In this document: one piece after another, positions 1 through 9,164 of the stretch
How positions within the stretch are numbered: position 1 is the first letter of the stretch
Layout of the letters: every line of letters starts with the position of its first letter
NCBI GenBank assembly: GCA_963729165.1
Contig: CAVSMM010000001.1
Coordinates: 1-64,000, forward strand
Origin: JACCZX01 sp963729165
GTDB lineage: Bacteria; Pseudomonadota; Gammaproteobacteria; Burkholderiales; Burkholderiaceae_F
Reading direction: 5' to 3'
Length of the DNA: 64,000 bases
Notes under the pieces: model-generated
Databases searched by the model: none
Seen by the model: the letters and a program-made list of their open reading frames with translations, nothing else
Told to the model about the DNA's origin: nothing
Program-made: the position numbers and the translations under genes

Positions 1-836
1 AGCTGCACAGCTTTCGCGGCCGACGCTTCATTCGGACACGAGCAGTAAACGATGATTTGCCGATCACGCGCGCCGGCAAACTTGCCTGCTTCGATTTCGT
101 CGAGATGCATGATCGAGGCGCCTGGAATACGGCGCTGATCGAGCTTGTTGGCGTCACGGCCACGAACGTCGATCAGCTCGATGGGTTCGCCCGCCTCGAT
201 CAGCGCGCGCAGCTCCGGCACGTCGATACGAGGTATGCCGACCGCGAGCGCGACGCGGCGACGCCACCAGCGCCATGCGATGTAAAGCACAAGCAGTGCG
301 GTCAGTATCACCGCCGCCTCCCAGCCGAACATCGAGACCTGATACAGCAGCGCTTCGATCTGACCGTGCAGCAGCATTCCGAGGCCGACGACTACCGCGC
401 CGAAGAGCGCAGAACCTGCGATCGTCAGCAGCAAGAATTTGCTCCACGCCATTCCAAGCGCTCCCGCGAGCGGCGGCGCTACCAGTGTCACGCCGGGTAA
501 AAACCGTCCGATCACCAGCGCCGACCATCCCCATCGTCCGAACGTACCTTCGGTGCGCGCGACGCACGTGTCCGGCGAGATCGAAAGGCGACACAAGAGC
601 TTCAATACTGCGGAGCCATAACGGCGGCCTGCTGCAAACCACGCCGCGTTGCCCAGCGTCATCGCAACAACTATCGACAAGACAAGCAGGATCGGACTGA
701 CACCCGCTGTAACGGCGCGCGCGCCCGCGACCATCGCGGTCGGAGCCATCGGCACCGGCACGCCCAGCTCATGCAACAGTGTGTTGAGCCAGAGGATCCA
801 GTAAATGTTTTGATCGTTCAGCAATGTTTCTGTCAT
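1..836 (-). CDS. DedA-family membrane protein with C-terminal rhodanese domain (partial)
   Basis: Translating the minus strand from the ATG at 836 gives an open frame that runs off the left edge. Roughly residues 1-200 are hydrophobic and DedA/SNARE-associated-like, with the typical glycine/proline segment GRFLPGVTLVAPPLAG between membrane spans. After a basic stretch (WRWWRRR) a rhodanese-type domain follows (ELIDVRGRD, then the active-site loop YCSCPNEAS). DedA proteins act in membrane lipid or undecaprenyl-phosphate transport; a fused rhodanese suggests a sulfur or redox role, which is inference. The start overlaps the TetR stop codon by one base (TGATG), so the two are probably cotranslated. 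The C-terminus is missing. Confidence 0.85.
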   Translation of the reverse strand, partial: MTETLLNDQNIYWILWLNTLLHELGVPVPMAPTAMVAGARAVTAGVSPILLVLSIVVAMTLGNAAWFAAGRRYGSAVLKLLCRLSISPDTCVARTEGTFGRWGWSALVIGRFLPGVTLVAPPLAGALGMAWSKFLLLTIAGSALFGAVVVGLGMLLHGQIEALLYQVSMFGWEAAVILTALLVLYIAWRWWRRRVALAVGIPRIDVPELRALIEAGEPIELIDVRGRDANKLDQRRIPGASIMHLDEIEAGKFAGARDRQIIVYCSCPNEASAAKAVQ

Positions 837-1483
837 CACGCCCGTCCTGCCGTTGTGATGCGCGGAGGGCTCACGCGCAAGCCGCCGATGTAAGTGTCGA
901 TCAATTGAGGCGCCGCCACCTTCAGATCAAACGTGTCGGGGGCTTCAACCCAATCGCGCATCAATCCGCCGACGAATGCAATGGCGCCGTGAGCCGCCAG
1001 ATGCGTATCGGTATCCGCTGGCAGCTGACCTTTGGCGACTGCTTGATCCAGCACGGCCTTGCACTTTCCCAGACATTGAAGGCGATCCTGAACGTGTTGC
1101 ACGGCCACCGGCGCAAGGTCGTCGGTGTACTCGCAGCGCAGATAGATGACCTCAAAAATATTCTGGATCCGCGGCGAGCTGGTCAGATGCTCTAGCGCCT
1201 GCAGGCCCTGCTGTCGAAAAAGTGCGAGCGGGTCAGCGATGTCTTGATTCTCGAAATCCTCGAACGCGGTGTCGATCGGCATTTCGGCGCGCGCCATTAA
1301 CGCCTGGAACAACTCCGCCTTACTCTCGAAATGGTGATACACCGCACCGCGCGTTACTCCCGCGGCATCTGCCACTTCGGCGAGCGATGCATGACCCACG
1401 CCACGCTCACGAAACACCTGCTCGGCTGCATCTAGCAGCTGTTCACGGGTCTCGAGCGCCTCTTCTTTGGTACGTCTAGCCAT
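836..1483 (-). CDS. TetR/AcrR-family repressor of the efflux operon
   Basis: 215 residues, the normal length for the family. The N-terminal helix-turn-helix lies at about residues 25-55 (LAEVADAAGVTRGAVYHHF), followed by the variable ligand-binding helices. It is divergent from an RND efflux operon and a palindrome sits between them, the standard arrangement of AcrR, TtgR and MexR-like TetR regulators, so it most likely represses the efflux genes and its own operon and is released by toxic ligands. The ligand cannot be read from the sequence. It is coupled by a one-base overlap to the DedA-rhodanese gene downstream. Confidence 0.9.
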   Translation of the reverse strand: MARRTKEEALETREQLLDAAEQVFRERGVGHASLAEVADAAGVTRGAVYHHFESKAELFQALMARAEMPIDTAFEDFENQDIADPLALFRQQGLQALEHLTSSPRIQNIFEVIYLRCEYTDDLAPVAVQHVQDRLQCLGKCKAVLDQAVAKGQLPADTDTHLAAHGAIAFVGGLMRDWVEAPDTFDLKVAAPQLIDTYIGGLRVSPPRITTAGRA

Positions 1484-1526
1484 TTGATTTCATTCGACAT
1501 ACTCTTGCAACATCAGTGAAATACAA

Positions 1527-1544
1527 ACATACACGAATGTATGT
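1527..1544. promoter_or_regulatory. AcrR-like operator palindrome
   Basis: A perfect inverted repeat with 7-base arms, ACATACA and TGTATGT, separated by CGAA, lies between the divergent tetR and efflux genes. It resembles the ACATACATT/GAATGTATGT operators known for AcrR/TtgR. Its position close to both starts fits control of both promoters. An in-frame ATG at 1541 falls inside it, which argues for the later adaptor start. Confidence 0.8.
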
Positions 1545-1588
1545 ATTATGCTCCGTTGCAGCAAAACCTCCAACTCGCAGGCAACCCC

Positions 1589-2926
1589 ATGAATCGAAGC
1601 ATCGCCAGAGCTAAGTCGCCTCTTGACGTTTCCGAGCGGTGTGGCGCGTGGATGCGTGCGCTCACTCTTGTGATAAGCGTTGCGGTCACTGCGGTCGCGT
1701 TATCGGCTTGCGGACGCGCCAACGGCGAAGACAAAGGCGGAAAGGGCGGATTTCCGCCCGCGCCGGTGACCGTGCAGGAGGTCAAGACCACAACCGTGCC
1801 GATCCGGTTTGAGTACGTCGGCCAGACCGCTGGCTCCAAGGAGGCCGAAGTTCGGGCCCGTGTGCAAGGCATTCTCGAGAAGCGCACGTACCAAGAAGGA
1901 AGCAGAGTCGCGGCGGGACAGACGTTGTTCGTTCTTGACTCTCGCCCATACGAAGCGCAAGTGCAGGCCGCCGAAGCCGAACTCGCGCGCGCCCAGGCGC
2001 AGTACGCGCAGGCGAAGCGCAATTTCGATCGCGTCAAACCTCTGGTCGGCAGCAACGCGTTGAGCCAGCGCGAATTTGACGAAGCTACTTCGAACGAAGA
2101 AAGCGGCGCGGCGGCGGTGAAACAAGCGCAGGCCCGGCTGACCGAAGCGCGCCTGAATCTGGGCTACACGCGCGTCACCGCGCCGGTGACCGGCTGGGCA
2201 AGCCGCGCGCAGAAATCAGAAGGCTCACTGGTGTCGCCGGGTGCCGATAGTTTGCTAGCGACGATTTCTCAGCTGGATCCGCTGTATGTGAACTTCAGCG
2301 TGTCGGAAGCTGAGCGGCTGCAGTTCAATCGAATGGTGGCCAGCGGCGAATTGAAGATGCCGAGGGCAGATAACGGAGCGACAGGGGCAGGCGACAAATC
2401 TCCGCCGAGCTTTTCGGTTGCGTTGAGGTTGTCGGACGGAAGTATTTACGACCGTAAGGGCCGCCTCGCATTCGTCGACCCGGCAGTCAATACGAACACT
2501 GGCGTGTTCGAGGCACGCGCAGAGTTGCCGAACTCGGATGCAGCGTTGAGGCCTGGCCAGTTCGTGCGCGTGATCCTAGAAGGTGCGGTGCGCGTGAACG
2601 CGATCGTCGTACCGCAGCGCGCGGTGATGGACGGCCCGCAAGGCAAATTCGTATTCGTGACCGGCAAGGGTCAGGACGGCAAGACCGACGTGGCTTTGCC
2701 TCGCCCCGTGACCGTCGGCGAATGGGTCGATGTCGATGGCCAGCAGCAATGGATTATCGAATCGGGTTTGAAGCCCGGCGATGTCGTGGTGGTCGATGGC
2801 ATGGCCAAGCTGTTTCCGATTCCCGGTGGTGCACCGATCATGCTGGGCCCCCCTCCCGGAATGGAAGGCAAAGGCGGGCCCCAAGCGAGCAAAGGCGAAG
2901 TGAAGAAAGCGGACGCGAAGAAGTAA
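1589..2926 (+). CDS. RND efflux periplasmic adaptor (membrane-fusion) lipoprotein
   Basis: 445 residues from the ATG at 1589; an earlier ATG at 1541 lies in the operator, and a later one at 1652 would begin right at the signal peptide. The hydrophobic segment ends in a lipobox (VALSAC), so it is probably a lipoprotein of the inner membrane. Then come the AcrA/MexA modules: lipoyl half (VRARVQGILEKRTYQEGS), an Ala/Gln/Glu/Arg-rich alpha-helical hairpin, second lipoyl half (GYTRVTAPVTGW), beta-barrel and membrane-proximal domain, and a Lys-rich tail. It links the pump encoded 30 bases downstream to the outer-membrane channel. Confidence 0.93.
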   Translation: MNRSIARAKSPLDVSERCGAWMRALTLVISVAVTAVALSACGRANGEDKGGKGGFPPAPVTVQEVKTTTVPIRFEYVGQTAGSKEAEVRARVQGILEKRTYQEGSRVAAGQTLFVLDSRPYEAQVQAAEAELARAQAQYAQAKRNFDRVKPLVGSNALSQREFDEATSNEESGAAAVKQAQARLTEARLNLGYTRVTAPVTGWASRAQKSEGSLVSPGADSLLATISQLDPLYVNFSVSEAERLQFNRMVASGELKMPRADNGATGAGDKSPPSFSVALRLSDGSIYDRKGRLAFVDPAVNTNTGVFEARAELPNSDAALRPGQFVRVILEGAVRVNAIVVPQRAVMDGPQGKFVFVTGKGQDGKTDVALPRPVTVGEWVDVDGQQQWIIESGLKPGDVVVVDGMAKLFPIPGGAPIMLGPPPGMEGKGGPQASKGEVKKADAKK

Positions 2927-2956
2927 GCGCAAAACTGGACTACCGAGGAGTCACCG

Positions 2957-5900
2957 ATGTTTTCACGCTTCTTCATTGATCGCCCGATCTTTGCCGCCGT
3001 CCTGTCGATCTTCATCGTCATCGCGGGCCTGGCCGCGCTGCGAGTGTTGCCGATCGCGCAGTACCCGGAGATCGCGCCACCGGTAGTCAGCGTGCGCGCG
3101 ATCTATCCGGGCGCTTCGGCCACTACGCTCGAGCAGACCGTTGCCGCGCCGCTAGAAAATGCGATCAATGGAGTTGAAGACCTGCTGTACATGAGCTCCG
3201 TCTCGTCGAGCAGCGGCAGCGTCGAGATTCAGGTGACCTTTAACATCGGCGCCGACGTCGACAAGGCGGCGCTGAACGTCAACAACCGCGTCAAGCAGGC
3301 TGAGGCTCGGCTGCCGCAGGAAGTGCGGCGGCAGGGCGTGACGGTCGAGAAAGGCTCGTCGGCGTTCCTGCAGGTGCTGGCGTTCTACTCGCCGGACGGG
3401 CGCTTCAATGATCTGTTCACATCCAACTATGTGACGCTGAACGTCCTCGATGAGCTGAAGCGTTTGCCCGGCACTACCAACGTTCAGATCTTCGGCGCGA
3501 AGGACTACGCAATGCGGATCTGGCTGCGGCCGGACCGGCTGGCGCAGCTGAAGCTGACCACGGGCGACGTCGCGCGCGCAATCAACGAACAGAACTCGCA
3601 GTTTGCCGCGGGCAAGGTCGGCCAGGCGCCGTACGGCGGCGAACAGGAGCTCGCATTCACGATCACGACGCAAGGCCGGCTCGCCGACGCCGCACAGTTC
3701 GAGAACATCATCATCCGCAGCAGCCCCGACGGTTCCACGGTTCGCGTGCGCGATGTCGCGCGCGTCGAGCTCGGCTCGCGCGACTACGACTTCATCGGCC
3801 GCTACAACGGCCGGGAAGCGACCTTGGTCGGCATCTTTCTACAGCCCGGTGCCAACGCGCTCGAGGTGGCGGAGAGTGTCAAGACAACCGTCGACGGACT
3901 CGCCGCGCGCTTCCCGGAAGGCCTCAAGTACTCGATTCCGTACGACACCACGCGCTTCGTCGACGTCTCCATCCATGAAGTCGTGCTCACGCTGGGGATC
4001 GCGGTCGTGCTGGTGCTGCTTGTGGTGTTCCTGTTCCTGCAGAGCTGGCGCGCGACGCTGATTCCCATCATCGCAGTGCCGGTTTCGCTGCTCGGCACGT
4101 TCGCCGGGCTGCTGATGCTCGGCTACTCGATCAACACGCTGACGTTGTTCGGGATGGTGCTGGCGATCGGCATCGTCGTCGACGACGCGATTGTTGTGCT
4201 CGAGAACGTCGAACGCATCATGCGCGAGGAGCATCTGTCTGCGCGCGAAGCGTCGATCATCGCGATGCAGGAAGTCACGAGCCCGATCATCGCGATCGTC
4301 CTAGTGCTGGTGTCGGTGTTCGTGCCGATCGCGTTCCTGGGTGGCTTGACCGGTGAGCTATACCGGCAATTCGCAATCACGATTTCCATTGCGGTGTTCA
4401 TCTCGGGCGTGGTCGCGTTGACGCTGACGCCGGCGCTGTGCTCGCTATTGCTGAAAGAACAGCACAGCGCGTCCAACCGATTCTTCCAGGCATTCAACCG
4501 CTGGTTCGGCCGCGTCACCAGCCGCTACAGCGCAGGTGTCGTGTGGATGATCCAGCGCGGCGCACTCGCGCTGGTGTTGTTCGCCGGCATGGTTGCGCTT
4601 GCGGCCGTCTTGTGGAGGGCAACGCCCGGCTCGCTGGTGCCCGATGAAGACCAGGGCTTCTACATCGCTGCGGTGATCCTGCCGGATGGCTCGTCTTTGC
4701 AGCGGACGGATAAAGTCGTCAGCGAAGTCACGCAAGCGATGTTGTCGAACAAGAACAATCTGGACGTCGTCGCGTTTACCGGCTTGGACTTTCTTGGCGG
4801 CGGTCTGCGCAATAACGCCGCGACAATCTTCGTGACGCAGATTCCGTGGGATCAACGCAAAGGCGTCACGACGCGGGACGTAGTCGGCGACTTCTTCATG
4901 AAGACCGGCCATATCAAAGAGGGATTGGCGATCGCGTTCGCGCCGCCAGCGATCTTCGGCCTGGGCGCTGCGGGTGGCGCTGAGTTCTACATTCGCAATC
5001 GCGGTGAAGGCGGCCCACAGGCACTGGCGCAGGCAATGGGCGGCATGCTCGGCGCTTTGCAGCAGGACCCGATGTTCGTGCAGGTCAACTCGCTGTGGAA
5101 GCCGAACGTGCCGCAGCTGTTCGTCGACGTCGATCGCGAGAAGGCGAAGGCGCTCGGTGTCTCGGTCGACGAAATCTTCAACACGTTGTCGGCCACACTC
5201 GGCAGTTATTACGTCAACGACTTCAACAAGTACGGCCGAACGTGGCAGGTGCTGATGAGCGCCGAGCCGACTTATAGAAATCGTCCGGACGATATCGGCG
5301 CTGTCTGGGTACGCTCGGAGCGCAACGAGATGGTGCCGCTGCGCTCGGTCGCGAACGTGCAATACACGTCAGGCCCGGACTCGCTGGACCGCTACAACAA
5401 CGTGCCGGCGGTGAAAGTATTTGCCAGTGCGGCGCCGGGCATCAGCTCGGGCCAGGTGATTCAGCGGTTGCAGCAGGTTGCGCAGAAAACGCTGCCAGCC
5501 GACTTCGACATTGAGTTCACCGGCGCGTCGCTGCAGGAGCAGAAGTCTTCGGGCACGTCGGGCCTTGCGCTCGGACTTGGCAGCCATGATGGTGTTTTTG
5601 ATTCTCGCCGCACAGTATGAAAAATGGTCGCTGCCGTTCTCGGTGTTAATGGCGTTGCCGTTCGGCACGTTCGGCGCGCTCGCTGCGGTGTGGCTGCGCG
5701 ATATGACGAACGACGTGTACTTCCAGATCGGCCTGGTGACACTGCTCGGCCTGGCAGCCAAGAATGCGATTCTGATCGTCGAGTACGCATCGCTGAAGGC
5801 GTCCGAGGGGTACTCGACCGCCGCCGCTGCGATCGAAGCGGCGCGTCTGCGGTTTAGACCGATCGTGATGACATCGCTTGCGTTCATTCTCGGCGTCGTT

Positions 5901-6203
5901 CCGCTCGCGTTTTCAACGGGTGCAGGCGCGGGCGCTCGCGTGTCGGCAGGAACCGGTGTGATGGGCGGCATGCTCGCTGCGACTTTCCTCGCGGTCTTCT
6001 TCGTGCCGCTGTTCTTCAAGCTGATCACCGATCGCAAGTTGCGCGAGACGCGCAGCGCCGAAGAGCTGCAGGCCGAAGTTGTGGAGGGCGAGCGGCGCAG
6101 TGCGGAGAGGCATGCGCAGCTAGCTGCGGAGGCAGCGACTCACGTGCACGTACGAAAAGGGCAGAAAGTGGAATTCAAGGAAGCGCACGAGGGAGGCGAG
6201 TGA
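2957..6203 (+). CDS. RND (HAE1-type) multidrug efflux pump, frameshifted
   Basis: AcrB/MexB-type proton-driven drug exporter of the inner membrane. The start MFSRFFIDRPIFAAV is typical and is preceded by GAGGAG. Family marks include the pore-domain segments, the TM4 motif with two adjacent Asp (GIVVDDAIVV) and the second membrane half (LGLAAKNAILIVEY). The first frame stops at 5620 after a divergent tail; homology continues without loss in the +1 frame from about 5576 (LAAMMVFLILAAQYE) to 6203. Removing one base near 5576 restores about 1081 residues, the family's usual length. The break looks like a one-base insertion; whether it is real cannot be told here. Confidence 0.92.
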
Positions 6204-7639
6204 TGGCGGCCGCCACGATGAACCTTGCCAGGACTGCCGTCGCCGCTGTCGCCATTGCGTTGACGGCGTGCGCGACGACCGAGTCACGGCCGCCCGATGT
6301 CGAATTGCCGGCTCCGACAACCACGCACATCGCCGGCATCGAGCGCTGGTGGACGCAATTCAATGACCCGCAGGTCACAGCGCTGATCGAAGAAGCAATC
6401 GTCGCGAACCTCGATCTTCGGCTGGCAGTGGCTCGCATTGACGAAGCACGAGCAAATCTGCAAGCGGCGCGTTCTTTCTTGTACCCCACGATCGAAGGCT
6501 ATGCGGGTTTCAACCGCTCGCGGGCCAGTCGTGCCACCGACTTCATCTTCGTAGGACCCACCATTTCGAATGCACATAGCGCCGGCATACAAGCTTCGTA
6601 CGAGCTGGATCTGTGGGGCCGTGTGCGCTCGGGCAGCAGCGCGGCGGACGCGCAGCTGCTTGCCACCCGTTACAACGCCGAGACGGTACGCACGGTGCTG
6701 GCCGCGCAAGTCGCGACAACGTACTTCGCGCTGCGTGCGTTCGACGCGGAGCTGAAGATCACACGCGACACGCTCGGCACACGCGCGGAGAACGTCAAGC
6801 TGCAGAAGCAGCGCTTCGATGCCGGGCTGGTCGGCGATTACGAGCTGCGTCTGTCCGATGCCGAACGTGCCGCCGTAGCGGCGCAGGTACCGGCGCTTGA
6901 GCGCGCAGTCGCGCAGACCGAAGCCGCACTTGCCGTCTTGGCGGGCCGAAGCGCGCGCGCTGTGTATACGCCGACGATTACGCGCGGAACCGATCTCGAA
7001 ACTCTGCACCTCGGGCCCGAGGTACCCGCCGGCCTGCCGGCGGATCTGCTCGCTCGTCGCCCCGACATCCGTCAGGCCGAAGCAAGCCTGGTCGCAGCCG
7101 ACTTCCGAATCAGCGAGGCGCGCGCACAGTACTTTCCGTCCCTGATCCTGACCGGCGGTTTCGGCAGCGAAAGCAGCGACTTGTCCGACTTGTTCACCTC
7201 GCCGGCACAAGTTTGGTCAATCGGCCTCAATCTGTTGCAGCCGATTTTCAACGCGGGGCGCATCGGCGCGCAGGTCGATGCAGCCACTTCACGCCGGCAG
7301 CAGGCCGAAATCGGCTATGTGCAATCGGTGCAATCAGCTTTTCGAGACGCGCATGACGCGCTGGTCGCCCACCGTACCGCGCGTGAGGCGTTCATCGCAC
7401 AGGATGAGCGCCGCCAGGAGCTGATCGAAGCGGTGCGTCTTTCGGATCTACGCTACAGGGGCGGGTATTCAAGCTTGATCGACGTGCTCGACAATCAGCG
7501 CAATCTGCTCGATGCCGAGCGTGCGCGTGTGAATGCGTTGCGCGAGCGGCAAACCGCGTTGGTCGATTTGTACAAGGCGCTCGGCGGCGGCTGGTCGCCC
7601 GACGTGTTCGCGGAGAACTCGGCGCCGCCCGCCCGCTAG
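6203..7639 (+). CDS. NodT/OprM-family outer-membrane efflux lipoprotein
   Basis: About 478 residues. The ATG at 6203 overlaps the pump's stop (TGATG), so translation is coupled; a GTG at 6200 is a possible alternative. The signal peptide ends in a lipobox (ALTAC), as in OprM/TtgC. Two repeats of the outer-membrane-efflux domain follow, with typical motifs such as YELDLWGRVRSG, PADLLARRPDIRQAE and SLIDVLDNQRNLLDAE. It forms the trimeric outer-membrane channel for the adaptor-pump pair upstream. The gene ends two bases before the convergent lysR stop. Confidence 0.95.
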   Translation: MAAATMNLARTAVAAVAIALTACATTESRPPDVELPAPTTTHIAGIERWWTQFNDPQVTALIEEAIVANLDLRLAVARIDEARANLQAARSFLYPTIEGYAGFNRSRASRATDFIFVGPTISNAHSAGIQASYELDLWGRVRSGSSAADAQLLATRYNAETVRTVLAAQVATTYFALRAFDAELKITRDTLGTRAENVKLQKQRFDAGLVGDYELRLSDAERAAVAAQVPALERAVAQTEAALAVLAGRSARAVYTPTITRGTDLETLHLGPEVPAGLPADLLARRPDIRQAEASLVAADFRISEARAQYFPSLILTGGFGSESSDLSDLFTSPAQVWSIGLNLLQPIFNAGRIGAQVDAATSRRQQAEIGYVQSVQSAFRDAHDALVAHRTAREAFIAQDERRQELIEAVRLSDLRYRGGYSSLIDVLDNQRNLLDAERARVNALRERQTALVDLYKALGGGWSPDVFAENSAPPAR

Positions 7640-7641
7640 CG

Positions 7642-8567
7642 ATTACGCAGGCGTTTCGGCCAGCGCTTCTTCAACGGGCGCGGCATTGAGCTTCCACGTC
7701 CTGCGCACGATGTCGAGCAGCGCGGCGATCGTGGGTTCGCGCACGCGCGCCTGCTGCGCAAACAAACCAAAGTGCGGTGTCGATCGCAGCGCGCGTCCAG
7801 ATCACGACGTCGCCCGTGCGTTCAAGCCGCCGTGCAATGTCGTCTCGTATCAACGCAATACCGAGCCCGGAAACGACCAGATTGGTAAGCACGCTTTCGT
7901 CATCCGCTTCAACCGATGCCTGCGGCGGCGGCAACGATCGCTGCGCAAACAGATCACTGACAAGCCGCGTGTGCGTGCTGGTGTTTGGTGTTCCAATCCA
8001 CGGCAGCCGGCTGATCTCATCCCACTGTGCGCCATCGACGCGATCGGCCCACGCAGCCGGCGCCGCGACTCGATAAATCAGGCGCCGCAGCGGCAGCGCG
8101 TAAATCCCCGCACCTGCGGCATCTCCAAAGAAAAAGCTCGCGTCGAGCTCGCCGCTTTGCACGCCCGCCAACGCCGCACCCGACATCTCGTGATGCAACT
8201 CGAGCTTCAGACGTGGATGCGTGTCGCGCGCGAGCGCGAGCAGCTCGCCAAGCCGGTTCGATTCCGGATCGGCGACCGTTCCGACGCGCAGTAGTCCCGC
8301 AATATCGCCCTGCATCTGCTTTGCAGCGCGTTTCACGTCGTCGGCAGCGCTCAACACGACGCGCGCACGCTCCAGCAACTCGCTGCCGGCGGCGGTCAAT
8401 TGCATTCCTGTCGACGCCCGTTCGAACAGACGCACACCCAGCTCACCTTCGAGCGCCTTGATGTGTCCGCTGACCGCGGGCTGGCTCAGGTGAAGCCGCT
8501 CTGATGCCCGCGTTAAGTGACCCTCGTCGGCTACCGCCGCAAACGTTCGAAGCTGATAAAGCTCCAT
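7642..8567 (-). CDS. LysR-family transcriptional regulator, frameshifted near C-terminus
   Basis: The N-terminal winged helix-turn-helix (MELYQLRTFAAVADEGHLTRAS, then LSQPAVSGHIKALE) is followed by a LysR substrate-binding domain. The start frame stops at 7671 with a non-homologous tail, but the neighbouring frame carries a normal LysR C-terminus (IAALLDIVRRTWKLN) ending at 7642. The shift, one missing base, lies near 7795; restored length is about 308 residues. It faces away from the DUF3563 gene across an intergenic region with LysR-type inverted repeats. Target genes and coinducer are unknown. Confidence 0.85.
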
Positions 8568-8598
8568 GTTCCTGCCCTTCCTGCGTGTCGCATCCCGC

Positions 8599-8633
8599 GA
8601 TTGCGCACTGCCGCAATCATTACCAAGCGTAAT
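8599..8633. promoter_or_regulatory. Two adjacent inverted repeats, probable LysR binding region
   Basis: Between lysR and the divergent DUF3563 gene lie two neighbouring palindromes: GATTGCG/CGCAATC with a 6-base spacer (8599-8618) and ATTAC/GTAAT with a 5-base spacer (8619-8633). The second fits the T-N11-A LysR box. The rest of the 8568-8750 gap is AT-richer than its surroundings and shows no further gene. Confidence 0.6.
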
Positions 8634-8750
8634 CGGATAGACGGATCGTAAGCATCTGAAATAACGATTTTATTTCCTCCCTTTTCGAACCGATTATCTC
8701 ATGGTGCATGGCAGCAATATCGCTGCCTGACCCGAAATTGGAGGTCGATC

Positions 8751-9059
8751 ATGATCAGTTGGACATTCAACCACTTAAGCGGTTTTTTCCCGCGCGCGCC
8801 ATCGACACCCGCTACCCCGCAGGTATCGCCGGCGGCGACTGCGCCGGAGCCGAAGTCGGTGCTCGCGGAAAATCCTCATCTGGCGGCACGCCGCGCTGCC
8901 GCGCTGCGCAGCATGTTTCCAAAGCTTTCGAGCTGGTTCGGGAGCCGGCGCGACGCGTTGTTAATCGGCGAAATCAACGAGTATTTGTCACAGGCGAGCA
9001 ACGTCACCGATCTCGAGCAACGGATTCGAGTCATCGAGCAGCAACGGCACTTTTCGTAG
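8751..9059 (+). CDS. DUF3563-family small protein
   Basis: 102 residues with a strong Shine-Dalgarno (GGAGG) just upstream of the ATG. The last 30 residues (EINEYLSQASNVTDLEQRI) match the DUF3563 signature of small Burkholderiales proteins, in which a Tyr-Leu-x-x-Ala/Ser stretch is followed by an (I/V)xDLExR motif. The N-terminal part is proline/alanine-rich and not conserved in pattern. Function is unknown. It is divergent from lysR and lies ahead of the large BTAD regulator; joint regulation is possible but not shown. Confidence 0.75.
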   Translation: MISWTFNHLSGFFPRAPSTPATPQVSPAATAPEPKSVLAENPHLAARRAAALRSMFPKLSSWFGSRRDALLIGEINEYLSQASNVTDLEQRIRVIEQQRHFS

Positions 9060-9164
9060 GCGATCTCGCCGACCCAAGGGCCTACATTCACCGTCGCGCT
9101 GTCAACTTCGCACCTTGACGCGCGTCGGTGACAGGTCGTAGCGTGTGTCAGCCATTGCTGACTC

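Noticed and set aside
1541..1588. Upstream ATG as the adaptor start
   Set aside because: The codon lies within the repressor operator and would add a segment without signal-peptide character; the ATG at 1589 or the one at 1652 fits better.
3152..3673. Other minus-strand frames over the efflux operon (and similar shadows elsewhere)
   Set aside because: They lack homology, RBS and codon pattern; all are explained by real genes on the other strand.
4445..5362. Long minus-strand open frame opposite the RND pump gene
   Set aside because: It lies wholly inside a well-supported pump gene, has no family motif and shows the Arg/His-rich composition expected from antisense of GC-rich coding DNA.
5560..5640. 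Programmed +1 frameshift in the RND pump
   Set aside because: No slippery site or stimulating structure is visible, pumps of this family are not known to use recoding, and many other genes in the window show similar one-base breaks.
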